Shown here one piece after another: positions 1 through 7,829 of a stretch of 64,000 nt of DNA. Numbering within the stretch: position 1 is the stretch's first letter; every line of letters begins with the position of its first letter. The DNA comes from Novosphingobium sp. GTDB taxonomy: Bacteria; Pseudomonadota; Alphaproteobacteria; Sphingomonadales; Sphingomonadaceae. The position numbers and the translations under genes are program-made. The notes under the pieces are model-generated. The model worked only from the letters and a program-made list of their open reading frames with translations. It was not told the origin of the DNA and did no database searches. The stretch covers positions 687,001 through 751,000 of the forward strand of contig NZ_JBCNLP010000006.1 of the NCBI RefSeq assembly GCF_039595395.1. The letters are read 5' to 3'.

Positions 1-50
1 CGGAGGGGCCGAAGGAAGAACGCGCCAGCATAAGCGTCGCCGCAGGGCAT
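1..50 (-). CDS. possible 5' end of the riboswitch-controlled gene (partial, unidentified)
   Basis: An ATG at 50-48 on the minus strand opens a frame that runs off the left edge (about 16 codons, beginning M-P-C-G-D-A). A GGAGG lies three bases upstream of it. Because it follows directly behind a cobalamin riboswitch it should be a B12- or cobalt-related gene (receptor, transporter or B12-independent enzyme), but too little is visible to name it. The start could also lie further left, in which case this stretch is still leader. Confidence 0.3.
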   Translation of the reverse strand, partial: MPCGDAYAGAFFLRPL

Positions 51-53
51 AGA

Positions 54-89
54 CCTCCGGCGCGTGCGACAAGCGCGATCCACCGGAGG
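54..89 (-). promoter_or_regulatory. RBS-sequestering hairpin downstream of the cobalamin aptamer
   Basis: Bases 54-60 (CCTCCGG) and 83-89 (CCGGAGG) are perfectly complementary, and a short CGCG/CGCG pairing lies inside the loop. On the minus strand the 3' arm contains the GGAGG that precedes the ATG at 50. Folding would therefore hide the ribosome binding site, as in translation-controlling cobalamin riboswitches. The fold is inferred by eye. Confidence 0.45.
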
Positions 90-112
90 AACCCCCGTCC
101 GAGGAACGTTAT

Positions 113-321
113 GGCGCCGAAGGCAGGTCTCCTGGCTTGCGGGTCATCACGGTGGTTCCGGCCTTCCCGAGCGCTTTTGCAAGGCTCAGTGACACGAAAT
201 GGAACCACCGTTCGCCGCTTACAGTTGCGGGGGCAGCGCCGGACTCTGCCCTTTCGGGCACCACCGGCTTCCCGTCTTAGCCCCACCGCGCGGACCCTTG
301 TGGAATCTGGGATGGGGAACC
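113..321 (-). ncRNA. cobalamin riboswitch (AdoCbl-type aptamer)
   Basis: Read on the minus strand the stretch carries, in the right order, GGTTCC (321-316), GGGAAGCCGGTG, the CCCCCGCAACTGTAAGCGG core, a CACTGAG/GGGAAGGCCGG section and the B12 box AGCCAGGAGACCTGCC (137-122). These are the hallmark conserved segments of the cobalamin aptamer. It points left, toward a gene at the window edge. A plus-strand reading frame covers the same bases but has no coding features and is rejected. Confidence 0.93.
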
Positions 322-365
322 TTGACAGGATGCAGAGACACCATCTCAGCCAAGCTGTCAAGTAT

Positions 366-387
366 CATATAAAGAAATCTTTATATG
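366..387. repeat. AT-rich inverted repeat upstream of the riboswitch
   Basis: Ten-base arms CATATAAAGA and TCTTTATATG are separated by two bases. The repeat sits just upstream of the aptamer's 5' end on the minus strand, where the leader promoter would be, so it may be part of that promoter or an operator. The assignment is positional only. Confidence 0.35.
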
Positions 388-399
388 TGGTTATCTAGG

Positions 400-635
400 C
401 CAGCGTTCACAGCGATCCGCTCAGCTTTGAAAGAGACAGGTCATTTTTTGTACTTAAGATTTGCAGCTCTTTGATGGGGTGCAGCCATTGTAGTTAATTG
501 TCTGCCGCTGAGCCTATGACTGCTTTCAGCGCCTGGCATCGCCGCCCTGAATGGCGGTTTTGTCAGCGTTTCCAGCGAAGACCGGACGGCGCGGAGCCGG
601 CAGAGCAAGGCTTGGTTAACCGCCGTAGCTTCCAG
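400..635. other. no recognisable feature
   Basis: No reading frame with a credible product, no RNA motif and no repeat was found between the riboswitch leader region and the end of the TetR gene. Confidence 0.5.
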
Positions 636-1250
636 TCAGACCAATAAACGGACTGCACATCCGCCAATTTTCAGCAAATCCGAAGTTGTGGCTCCGCTGC
701 TAGCCTGCAACGACATTCCCTCAAGCAAGGTATTCAATCCGCTGGCAAGGGCATCGACATCTGCATCGGCCGGGAGCTGGCCATCGCTCACGCCTCGCGT
801 CAATCGATCGCGGAACGCCTGCTCCGTCTGCTTGCGCAGCGCCTTGAGCGCGTCAGCGACATCAGCTGCATCGTCGGGAATGTTCACCGCTGCCGTCACG
901 ACCAAGCATCCGCACGGCACGTCCTGCAGCGTCAGAATACGCGCGGCTGAGGCGAAGAAGCTCGATATGGCCAACCTGACATCTGGCTCGGCAGCCATCT
1001 CGTCGCGGTTCTGGTCCCAGTAGGTCCGCTCGTAATGGTCCACTGCGGCCATGAAGAGCTGCGCCTTGTTGCCGAACTCCCCGTATAGGCTGGGCGGGTT
1101 GATCCCCATGGCAGCACAAAGCTGAGCGATCGACGCCGGCGCGAAGCCATGGCGCCAGAACACGCCAAGCGCTTTCTCGAGCGCGGCCTCGCGATCAAAA
1201 CGGGCCTTACCCTTGCTGCGGTGGAGCGCGATTTTCGCTTCGGTCTGCAT
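636..1250 (-). CDS. TetR/AcrR family transcriptional regulator
   Basis: The 204-residue protein has an N-terminal TetR helix-turn-helix at about residues 22-65, with the recognition-helix signature PPSLYGEFGNK near residue 52. The all-helical C-terminal ligand domain contains a CGCLVV segment near residue 112. It is transcribed divergently from an Old Yellow Enzyme gene. Two similar inverted repeats in the 138-bp intergenic region are good operator candidates. The inference is a local repressor that senses an electrophilic or enone-type substrate of the neighbouring reductase. The ligand cannot be told from sequence. Confidence 0.88.
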   Translation of the reverse strand: MQTEAKIALHRSKGKARFDREAALEKALGVFWRHGFAPASIAQLCAAMGINPPSLYGEFGNKAQLFMAAVDHYERTYWDQNRDEMAAEPDVRLAISSFFASAARILTLQDVPCGCLVVTAAVNIPDDAADVADALKALRKQTEQAFRDRLTRGVSDGQLPADADVDALASGLNTLLEGMSLQASSGATTSDLLKIGGCAVRLLV

Positions 1251-1290
1251 GATGCTCCCTTGGTCCTCGCCATTTTTTGATCGCGAGGGG

Positions 1291-1344
1291 TTGACTGTTT
1301 GTATCGATCACTACAAATGAGGGGTTGTAGCGTTCATTACAAAT
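1291..1344 (+). promoter_or_regulatory. twin TetR operators and probable promoter of the OYE gene
   Basis: Two copies of the pattern TTGTA-N8-TACAA occur at 1298-1318 and 1324-1344, spaced 26 bp centre to centre. TTGACT at 1291 followed by ACAAAT at 1313 gives a plausible -35/-10 pair overlapping the first copy. The position between divergent tetR and reductase genes suggests repression of both directions. Confidence 0.6.
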
Positions 1345-1388
1345 AGACTCGTGCAGCCGCATTGCAAGCGGCTCAATCACAGAGAGAC

Positions 1389-2546
1389 ATGATGGCTAAT
1401 CTTTTCGATCCGCTGGAGCTGCGGAGTGTTCGGCTGCGCAACCGCCTCGCCCTATCGCCAATGTGCCAGTACGAAGCCACCGACGGCTTCGCTAACGACT
1501 ATCACCTTGTCCACTATGGCAAATTCGCCTTGGGCGGCTTCGGGCTTGTGATGGTTGAGGCCACCGCCGTAGCGCCGGAAGGCCGAATCACTCATGGCGA
1601 CCTTGGCTTGTGGGATGATGCCCAGATCGACGGTCTCGCGCGCATCGTGTCGATGGTGAAATCGCAGGGCGCCACGCCGGGGATCCAGATCGCCCATGCC
1701 GGTCCCAAGGCGAGCATGCAGCGCCCCTATTATGGCGACGGTCCGCTGACCGATGAAGATGTCGCTCGAGGCGACCATCCCTGGGCCGTCGTGTCGGCTA
1801 GCGCGATTCCGGTCGACGATGGCTGGCTGACGCCTGAGGAACTCGACGCAGACGGCCTCGCGCGCATTCGTGGCGCATTTTCTGATACGGCTCGCCGGGC
1901 GCTTGCCGCCGGGTTCGAGGTGCTCGAGATGCACGCCGCGCATGGCTATCTGCTTAACTCGTTCCTGTCGCCGCTCACGAACCAGCGCACCGACACCTAT
2001 GGTGGCAGCCTCGAAAATCGCATGCGGCTTCCGCTTGAGATCGCTCGCGACCTTCGCGCGATCTGGCCCGGCGACAAGCCGCTCTTCGTCCGCATCTCCG
2101 CCGTCGATGGTAGCCGTGATGGCGTGACCATCGAGGACAGCGTGATCTTCGCCCGCGAGCTCGCAGCCATTGGGGTGGACGTCATCGACGTCTCGTCCGG
2201 CGGCGTCGGCCGCACCTATGATCACCCGAATGGATATGGTCATCAGGTGCCCTATGCCGCGCAGATCTCGCGTGACGCAGGCATTCGTACAATGGCGGTC
2301 GGTCTCATCGTCACTCCTGCCCAAGCCGACGCGGTCGTCGCCCATGGCGAGGCAGATATGGTTGCGATTGGCCGCGAGGCGCTCCACGATCCGCACTTCC
2401 CGCACCGTGCCGAGCGGGCACTCGGCGTGTCGAGTGCTGAAACCCCCTTTGATAGCTGGGTGCCTCAGATTGGCTGGTGGCTCAATGCACGCGAGCGAAA
2501 GATCCGGCGGCTGGACGGTGCCGCTTTGGCCGAACAGGCACCTTAA
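1389..2546 (+). CDS. NADH:flavin oxidoreductase, Old Yellow Enzyme family (YqjM-like)
   Basis: An FMN-dependent ene-reductase of 385 residues from the ATG at 1389, which follows an AGAGAG ribosome site. An upstream TTG at 1362 is less likely. The sequence shows the N-terminal SPMCQY motif (residues 23-28) with the cysteine typical of YqjM-type enzymes, IAHAGPKAS, and the active-site H-A-A-H pair in EMHAAHGYLLNSF near residue 180. The latter is followed by the family's R-x-D-x-YGGS-x-x-NR segment. Such enzymes reduce alpha,beta-unsaturated carbonyls and some nitro compounds using NAD(P)H. The divergent TetR and its two operators suggest substrate induction. Confidence 0.93.
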   Translation: MMANLFDPLELRSVRLRNRLALSPMCQYEATDGFANDYHLVHYGKFALGGFGLVMVEATAVAPEGRITHGDLGLWDDAQIDGLARIVSMVKSQGATPGIQIAHAGPKASMQRPYYGDGPLTDEDVARGDHPWAVVSASAIPVDDGWLTPEELDADGLARIRGAFSDTARRALAAGFEVLEMHAAHGYLLNSFLSPLTNQRTDTYGGSLENRMRLPLEIARDLRAIWPGDKPLFVRISAVDGSRDGVTIEDSVIFARELAAIGVDVIDVSSGGVGRTYDHPNGYGHQVPYAAQISRDAGIRTMAVGLIVTPAQADAVVAHGEADMVAIGREALHDPHFPHRAERALGVSSAETPFDSWVPQIGWWLNARERKIRRLDGAALAEQAP

Positions 2547-2602
2547 ATCCTGACGGCGCCATAGGTCCATAAGTGGGGATGGTCATCGCTCATTGGCGGT
2601 TG

Positions 2603-2686
2603 GGTGCAACCACTCGCTCTGATGCCGCGACCATCCCCGTTAACGTCATGCTCGTTGACGGCGGCATGCGGCGCCACTCCTTCTAG
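2603..2686 (+). pseudogene. possible C-terminal remnant of a short-chain dehydrogenase
   Basis: A short open stretch ends at TAG 2684-2686 and reads ...IPVNVMLVDGGMRRHSF. This resembles the VDGG-containing tail of short-chain dehydrogenases. There is no Rossmann domain upstream, so at most about 30 codons survive. Identification rests on the tail alone and is weak. Confidence 0.3.
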
Positions 2687-2810
2687 ACGTCAGAAGGCCT
2701 GGCTGATGAAGAACGGCCCCACGGCGAATGGCAATTTTTGGGCTAAATTCCAACGTCCGATGGTGGTTTTGGAAACGGAAGCAAAGTCCCAAGGTCTGGC
2801 GTTCATCGCC

Positions 2811-3086
2811 TCCGTGGGCGAGGTGAATGATCGGCAGCTTTGCGACGCCAATCGGACCTGCGGACGGCAGTTATGTCCGCGAAACAGGCCTAAGCTTTGC
2901 TCGCTGGCGGCGCCAGGTTGAAGTCGTGCTTGCGGTCAAACGGCTGGCGGGCGGGGCTTCGATCCAAAGCGTGGCCGCCAATCTCGGCTGCGAGAGAGTT
3001 CCGAGTTTCATGACAACGTTCAAAAAAAGACGCTTTGTAGCTTGCCTGGGCGCTACATGGTAGAGCGGTGTCCATGGCGAGGTTAG
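2811..3086 (+). pseudogene. AraC-family regulator C-terminal remnant (frameshifted)
   Basis: Around 2868-3024 the reading frame gives VRETGLSFARWRRQ, then a helix-turn-helix-like stretch ending PSFMTTFKK. This is the second half of an AraC/XylS DNA-binding domain. At the A7 run (3022-3028) the frame shifts, and the other frame continues LCSLPGRYM to a stop at 3084-3086, matching the usual end of the domain. The N-terminal half of the domain is unrecognisable. This is a decayed regulator, not a functional gene. Confidence 0.65.
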
Positions 3087-3206
3087 GAAGGCCTCTTTGA
3101 TTGTATCGGCAAAGCTGCTGAGGCAGGATATGCGTAGTAACGATACATCGTATCTCTTTACGCCATGCGTCGAATATATGTATGGCAGTTCTGCAAGAGA
3201 CAGTTG

Positions 3207-4376
3207 TTATAGATCGATTTCCCGTTCGAGAATCTTGCGATTGCGCTCTTCAAGTTCGCGGTCGTCCGCCGGGAACAGCGTCGACATACCTTCCGTCGCA
3301 GCCCTCTCCTGCACCGCTTCGACAAACGGGCGCAGCCCGTCTTCATAGTCACGGAAAGCAGCGGCGTGATCGTCTGGCTGTTGCTGCAAGGCGTCGGCCA
3401 GACGTGCCGCTCCAATCAGCGCCATCGAACCGCCCATGCCGGCGACCGGCGACACGCAATAGCCCGCATCTCCCACCAGAGCGACGCGCCCTTTCGACCA
3501 TGCCTTTATCCTGATCTGGTTCGCCTGATCGAAATAGAAATCGCCCTCGACGGCGACATGCTTCAGCATAGCAGGCACCTTCCAGCCGAGGCGTTCAAAA
3601 TGATCGAGGATCAGTTGGCGTTGCTGTGCCTTGTCACGGAAATCATAGTCGATCTGCTGCTCGCTGCGGAACGCCAGCGCGATATCGGTGCGGTCGTCAT
3701 AGCCGTTCAACATGGCGGTCAGACCGGGCTGGCTGAAGACCTGCGTGCAGTTTGGCGGCAGCAGACCGGTTTCCGGAACCACCCGCAAATAGAAATAGCC
3801 GCCCATGTAATAGGAGGCCGCGTCGGCATTGTCGAACACCAGCGATCTGGTGTTGGAGCGATTGCCGTCGCAGCCAAACACCAGCGCATAGCGATGGTGC
3901 GATCCGTCGTTGAGGGTTACGCAAACGTCATCCGGCCCTTGCCGCAACTGCCGGATGGATCGCCCGAAGCGTAGATCGACGGCACCGTCTAAGGATGCGA
4001 ACAGAATATCGAGCAAATCGTCGCGATGGATCTCGTAACGCGCCATCGTCTGATCCTCGGCGGGCGAGGCTGCCGTCAGCTCGCCAAGGGTCGTATCGTG
4101 CTCATCCTTGAACGCGAAATTGCGCGGAGGAAGCGCCCTGGCCCGCACGGCATCAAACAGCCCCATGCGGCCGAGAATGTCGATCGTCTCACCCTCGATA
4201 TCGACGGGCGTGCCGCCCCGCCGCAAGCCCTCAGCGGTTTCGATGATCGTGACCCGGTGGCCGAGCCTTGTCATCCAAAAGGCGGTGGCCAGGCCCGCGA
4301 AGCTTGCTCCGCTGATCAGCACGGGGAGGGTTTCGGTCTTCGCGGGCGTGGAGATGGAGGTTGACGGATGGGCCAT
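3207..4376 (-). CDS. FAD-dependent monooxygenase (PHBH/UbiH-like fold)
   Basis: The 389-residue protein starts at ATG 4376 (MAHPST...). A longer frame from 4466 would run across the divergent TetR start and is rejected. It has the Rossmann dinucleotide motif GASFAGLATA near residue 20 followed by VTIIE, the DG motif (FGCDGNRSNTR) mid-protein and the GD motif (VALVGDAGYCVSP) near residue 280. These are the three hallmarks of the class A flavin hydroxylases that also include tetracycline-type monooxygenases. The substrate is unknown. The divergent TetR gene is its likely regulator. Confidence 0.9.
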   Translation of the reverse strand: MAHPSTSISTPAKTETLPVLISGASFAGLATAFWMTRLGHRVTIIETAEGLRRGGTPVDIEGETIDILGRMGLFDAVRARALPPRNFAFKDEHDTTLGELTAASPAEDQTMARYEIHRDDLLDILFASLDGAVDLRFGRSIRQLRQGPDDVCVTLNDGSHHRYALVFGCDGNRSNTRSLVFDNADAASYYMGGYFYLRVVPETGLLPPNCTQVFSQPGLTAMLNGYDDRTDIALAFRSEQQIDYDFRDKAQQRQLILDHFERLGWKVPAMLKHVAVEGDFYFDQANQIRIKAWSKGRVALVGDAGYCVSPVAGMGGSMALIGAARLADALQQQPDDHAAAFRDYEDGLRPFVEAVQERAATEGMSTLFPADDRELEERNRKILEREIDL

Positions 4377-4403
4377 GGCGCTCTCATTATCGATGACAGT
4401 TTC

Positions 4404-4416
4404 TAGATTCGATCTA
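4404..4416. promoter_or_regulatory. candidate TetR operator between monooxygenase and TetR genes
   Basis: The inverted repeat TAGAT-TCG-ATCTA lies in the 68-bp intergenic region, next to an AT-rich stretch (4412-4425) that could serve as a -10 element. The position fits an operator controlling both divergent genes. It is the only clear dyad there. Confidence 0.4.
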
Positions 4417-4444
4417 TAAATATACTCAGTACAGAAAGAAGGCA

Positions 4445-5089
4445 ATGCCCGAGCCGACCGCCCCAAGGCGCACCCGAAAGCGATTGCTGACTCGTCAGGC
4501 TATTTCCGATGTGGCGACCCGGCTTTTTTTTCAGCGGGGCTTCGACCAGGTGACGATCGACGAGATCGCCGAGGCGGCCGATGTGGGGCGGATGACGGTG
4601 TTCAACCATTTCCCCCGCAAGGAGGACATGTTCTTCGACCGCGAACAGGAAATCCGCGACGTGGCTTTCACGGCGATCCGGACGCGGGAGGCGGGCATGT
4701 CGCCCATTCGGGCCCTGAAGGCGCTGGCGCATCGCCTGATCGAGGAACCCGATCCTTCCTTTCCGGTCTTTTGCGACACCTATCTTTTCGTTGAAACTGC
4801 GTTGGCCAGTGAGGCGCTCAAGGCGCGGGCCCGCCAGATGCGCGACGATTTCGTGAGGGGGCTGGCTGGCGTCATGGCCGAAGCCGCCGGTTGTCCGCCC
4901 GATGATCCGCATGCTTTTCTTGCCGCCGGATTAATCGCTTCGGTGTGGAGTGTCGCTTTTACTCAGGCGCATGAGGCTTATGGCCGCACTGGAGACCAGG
5001 CCGAGGCAAACCGCATGTTCCTGATGCTGATGGAAAGAGGGATGGCCGGGGTGGAAGTGGCGATGGAGACCACTGCCTATATCTTGTAA
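4445..5089 (+). CDS. TetR/AcrR family transcriptional regulator
   Basis: The 214-residue protein has a basic N-terminus (RRTRKRLLTRQ) followed by a classical TetR helix-turn-helix at about residues 15-62. Its signature runs TIDEIAEAADVGRMTVFNHFPRKEDMFF. The C-terminal ligand domain is typical in length and otherwise unassigned. The gene diverges from the FAD monooxygenase with a 68-bp shared promoter region, a common arrangement in which the regulator represses the flavoenzyme until its substrate appears. That role is inferred from context. Confidence 0.9.
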   Translation: MPEPTAPRRTRKRLLTRQAISDVATRLFFQRGFDQVTIDEIAEAADVGRMTVFNHFPRKEDMFFDREQEIRDVAFTAIRTREAGMSPIRALKALAHRLIEEPDPSFPVFCDTYLFVETALASEALKARARQMRDDFVRGLAGVMAEAAGCPPDDPHAFLAAGLIASVWSVAFTQAHEAYGRTGDQAEANRMFLMLMERGMAGVEVAMETTAYIL

Positions 5090-5195
5090 TCACCCGGATT
5101 GTGGTGAAATTTGATTTCCTGCTGTTGCTTTTGGGGACTGAAAGGTTGCTGTGTCTGACCTGCTGTCGGTTTGAAGGGCACCGAGATAAGCTTCT

Positions 5196-5510
5196 TTAGG
5201 CTACCCCAGCCCGGCGTTCGAAGTCGATAGGGCTGAGATAGCCAGGATCGAGTGCCTGCGGGTGGGATTGTAGAAACGCTCGATATAATCGAACACATCG
5301 GCTCTGGCCTGATCGCGTGACCGGTAGACCTTCTTGCGGACCCGTTCGGTCTTGAGGGAAGAGAAGAAGCTCTCCATCGCCGCATTTGTCCCAGCAATTG
5401 CCCGATCGGCTCATGGAGCAGGTCACGCCATTGTCCTGCATCAGGCGTTGAAACTGCTCACTAGTATGTTGGCTGCTCTGATCCGAATGATGGGAGCAGG
5501 GCAACCGTGC
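5196..5510 (-). pseudogene. IS3-family transposase (orfB) C-terminal remnant
   Basis: On the minus strand the sequence reads HHSDQSSQHTSEQFQRLM, then NGVTCSMSRSGNCWDK. It resumes in another frame with the RVRKKVYRSRDQARAD and YIERFYNP-like stretches and ends GYLSPIDFERRAGVA-like. This is the end of the DDE integrase domain of IS3-group elements, broken by at least two frameshifts. No upstream orfA, catalytic first Asp or clear terminal inverted repeats are visible. It is a dead fragment marking past insertion between the TetR gene and the GlsB gene. Confidence 0.8.
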
Positions 5511-5660
5511 GCTTCTGGTTCTGATCAATGAGTCCTGACCCGAAAAGCTGCGCGTTGGGGCCTGAAGCGCCTTTGATCGCTGTTGCACAGGCGAACGGGG
5601 CGAGGGGCGCATCAGGTCAAGTCCTTAGACGCGCAGGAAGCGATGGGCAGGTTTGATCTG

Positions 5661-5924
5661 TTATCGCATCGTACCGCGCTTGATCAGATTATAGATTGCA
5701 AGCAGGATGATGGCACCCGCCAATGCTACGAGCAGGGTTCTTGGATCAAAGGGATTTTCGGTCAAGTGGCCTTGGCCCGAGAAGGTCCCGAGCAGGAAAC
5801 GGCCGACTACTGATCCAACACAGCCGACAAGTACATTCCAGAGGATGCCGCCGGATTCGCGCATGATCATGCCGGCAAGCCAGCCAATGATCCCGCCCAT
5901 GATGAGTGCAATGATGAAATGCAT
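5661..5924 (-). CDS. GlsB/YeaQ/YmgE family (transglycosylase-associated) membrane protein
   Basis: An 87-residue integral membrane protein with three hydrophobic segments: residues 3-18, 26-46 and about 64-82. It carries the family signature GGIIGWLAG and a Gly-rich GCVGSVVGRFLLG helix. Members are small inner-membrane stress proteins of unknown mechanism. It lies 69 bp downstream of the aquaporin gene on the same strand, so the two may be co-transcribed as an osmotic or envelope stress pair. Confidence 0.88.
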   Translation of the reverse strand: MHFIIALIMGGIIGWLAGMIMRESGGILWNVLVGCVGSVVGRFLLGTFSGQGHLTENPFDPRTLLVALAGAIILLAIYNLIKRGTMR

Positions 5925-5993
5925 ACCTCGACCTTTCGCTAAAGACCAAATGGGAAGCTAAGGGGCGCCGTCTGGTGCAGTGCGCCAGGGTTG

Positions 5994-6731
5994 TCAGCGC
6001 GTCAGATCTTCGCCGACCACGGGTGGTGCGGGGGGATCGCCGGCCACGAGGCGATAGACGATGCCTCCAACCGAGCCGCCCAACAGGGGGGCGACCCAGA
6101 ACAGCCAGACTTGCTGTAGGGCCAGTCCGCCAACCAGCAAGGCAGGGCCAGTCGATCGTGCAGGATTGACCGAGGTATTGGTCACCGGAATGCTGATGAG
6201 GTGGATCAGTGTCAACGCCAGGCCGATGGCGATCGGAGCAAAGCCAGAAGGAGAACGGTCGTCGGTTGAGCCCAGAATTACGATCAGGAAACCTGCTGTC
6301 AGTACAATCTCGATCAGGAAACCGGCGTAGAGGCTATAGCCGCCAGGTGAAAGGGGGCCATAACCATTCACAGCCAGTCCACTGGGCGAGAGTTCGAAAC
6401 CAGGTTTACCGTTGGCGATGCTGAGGAGGAAGGCTGCCGCCACCGTTGCGCCAATGACCTGAGCGACCCAATAGGGTAGGATGTCGCGTGCTGGAAAGCG
6501 TTTACCCGCCCACAGGCCGAGCGTGACCGCAGGGTTTAGATGGCAGCCTGATACATGGCCGATTGAATAGGCCATGGTCAAGACGGTGAGGCCGAAGGCC
6601 AACGCGACCCCTGTGAAACCGATGCCGAGCGCGGGAAATGCGGCGGCGAGCACGGCGCTACCGCATCCCCCGAAAACGAGCCAGAATGTGCCGAATGCCT
6701 CGGCAAACAGTCGCTTGCTTAACGGTACCAT
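5994..6731 (-). CDS. aqpZ: aquaporin Z-like MIP family channel
   Basis: The 245-residue inner-membrane protein starts at ATG 6731, preceded by AGGAGG. The in-frame start at 6776 lacks such a site. Six membrane helices are expected. Both NPA half-helices are present: HLNPAVTLG near residue 60 and SVNPARSTGP near residue 183. The Arg after the second NPA is the selectivity-filter arginine. The His and the small residues around the filter fit the water-selective AqpZ group rather than GlpF. The role is rapid water flux during osmotic shifts. Confidence 0.93.
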   Translation of the reverse strand: MVPLSKRLFAEAFGTFWLVFGGCGSAVLAAAFPALGIGFTGVALAFGLTVLTMAYSIGHVSGCHLNPAVTLGLWAGKRFPARDILPYWVAQVIGATVAAAFLLSIANGKPGFELSPSGLAVNGYGPLSPGGYSLYAGFLIEIVLTAGFLIVILGSTDDRSPSGFAPIAIGLALTLIHLISIPVTNTSVNPARSTGPALLVGGLALQQVWLFWVAPLLGGSVGGIVYRLVAGDPPAPPVVGEDLTR

Positions 6732-7003
6732 TGTCCCCTCCTTGCTTATAGAATCATTATGGAAGCACCATATCATAAGCTCTGTGGTAGGAGCGAGAGA
6801 GCCTATTTATCCCTGCAATTCTTCCGAACGAAAAGTAAAAAATTGAAAACTCGCCTTCTCACGAGATGTCGAGACACGCGCGCAGCCATGCGTCGGTTCG
6901 GCCCATATTGAACTGGTGGGGCAAAGCGACTCAATGATTAGATTAGGTGTCTGGGTGCTTCCTATCTCCCGCCGCTTGACCGTTAATCGCTTCCAGACCC
7001 GCC

Positions 7004-7378
7004 TTATCGAAAGCTCAGCATGTGCACTGCTCGATCGCTGGCAGGAACGAACCCCATGCCGGTGTTTCGGCTCTCCTCATTCTCCGAAAAGCGATTGGAA
7101 AGGCCAGCTGCGCAAAGGATCATTCCCCTTTCGCTCAGGATTTCAGCGGCCCGAAACAGCGCCTTTCGCAGGCTGCGGCGATCTTCGCCGCGCACGATAT
7201 CACCGTTAGGCAAGGTTAGCGCGATAAAGAACCCCTGCTGAACCTTGTGCTTTCCGGAGGTAATGCGACCTAACCTGAACATGCAGCTATGCATTTCTGT
7301 TCGAACGGATGCGCTGGCCGTTCCAATTTCCCAAGCATCATAGGCAATTTCTGTCATAAGCAACTCTTCAATTGCCAA
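7004..7378 (-). CDS. hypothetical protein, third gene of the BLUF operon
   Basis: The 124-residue soluble protein matches no family I recognise. It has a hydrophobic-polar pattern consistent with a small alpha/beta fold, a basic helix RGEDRRSLRKALFRAAEIL in the middle, and no signal peptide or membrane segment. It begins 11 bp after the BLUF gene on the same strand, so co-transcription with the light sensor and the FixJ-like protein is likely. It might be the output partner of the BLUF protein, but that is only a guess from position. Confidence 0.6.
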   Translation of the reverse strand: MAIEELLMTEIAYDAWEIGTASASVRTEMHSCMFRLGRITSGKHKVQQGFFIALTLPNGDIVRGEDRRSLRKALFRAAEILSERGMILCAAGLSNRFSENEESRNTGMGFVPASDRAVHMLSFR

Positions 7379-7389
7379 AGATAGAATTT

Positions 7390-7809
7390 CTAAAATACAA
7401 AAGATCGCAACATATCAATTATTTCAGATGATGCGGAGGGAATATTCCGGACCATGTTCTCGATCTTATCGGATATGAAAACGGAAGGGCCTGCGTAAGC
7501 CAGAGACCAATTGCTGAAAATGCGGCAGCTTTGCTGTTCCGTCATAAAGGTCGTGACATTGCGATGGCGCGAATCTGCAAGGATGCTCTGGCGTATTGCA
7601 GCAACCCCGTTTGCGGGCCCTTCGAGGAATTGCACAAAGCGGGTGCCGTTAAACAGCAGCGCGCCCGTCACCTCGAGAGATGCATTGCGCTGAATGGATT
7701 TCGCAACGATGTCCTCCACCGCTTTGGGGGCCCATGCTGACGGTAATGCGCAATGACTGGCGTAAAGCCAACAATCGAGATTGGGGTGGTGTGGGAGCGG
7801 GTTTTGCAT
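7390..7809 (-). CDS. BLUF-domain blue-light sensor protein
   Basis: The single-domain protein has 139 residues. The flavin-photochemistry residues are all present: Tyr16 (in DCWLYAS), Asn42 (in RNASLEVTG) and Gln60 (in FVQFLEGP), with the 18-residue Asn-Gln spacing known from AppA, plus Trp102 in FSNWSLAY. BLUF proteins bind FAD and change hydrogen bonding around Gln and Tyr on blue light. There is no fused output domain, so it must act through a partner. The adjacent genes, 20 bp upstream and 11 bp downstream, are the obvious candidates. Confidence 0.93.
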   Translation of the reverse strand: MQNPLPHHPNLDCWLYASHCALPSAWAPKAVEDIVAKSIQRNASLEVTGALLFNGTRFVQFLEGPANGVAAIRQSILADSRHRNVTTFMTEQQSCRIFSNWSLAYAGPSVFISDKIENMVRNIPSASSEIIDMLRSFVF

Positions 7810-7829
7810 GAGAGAGTGCCGTTCACCTT

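Noticed and set aside
111..398. 95-residue plus-strand reading frame
   Set aside because: It lies antisense across the cobalamin aptamer, and its bases are explained by the conserved RNA elements.
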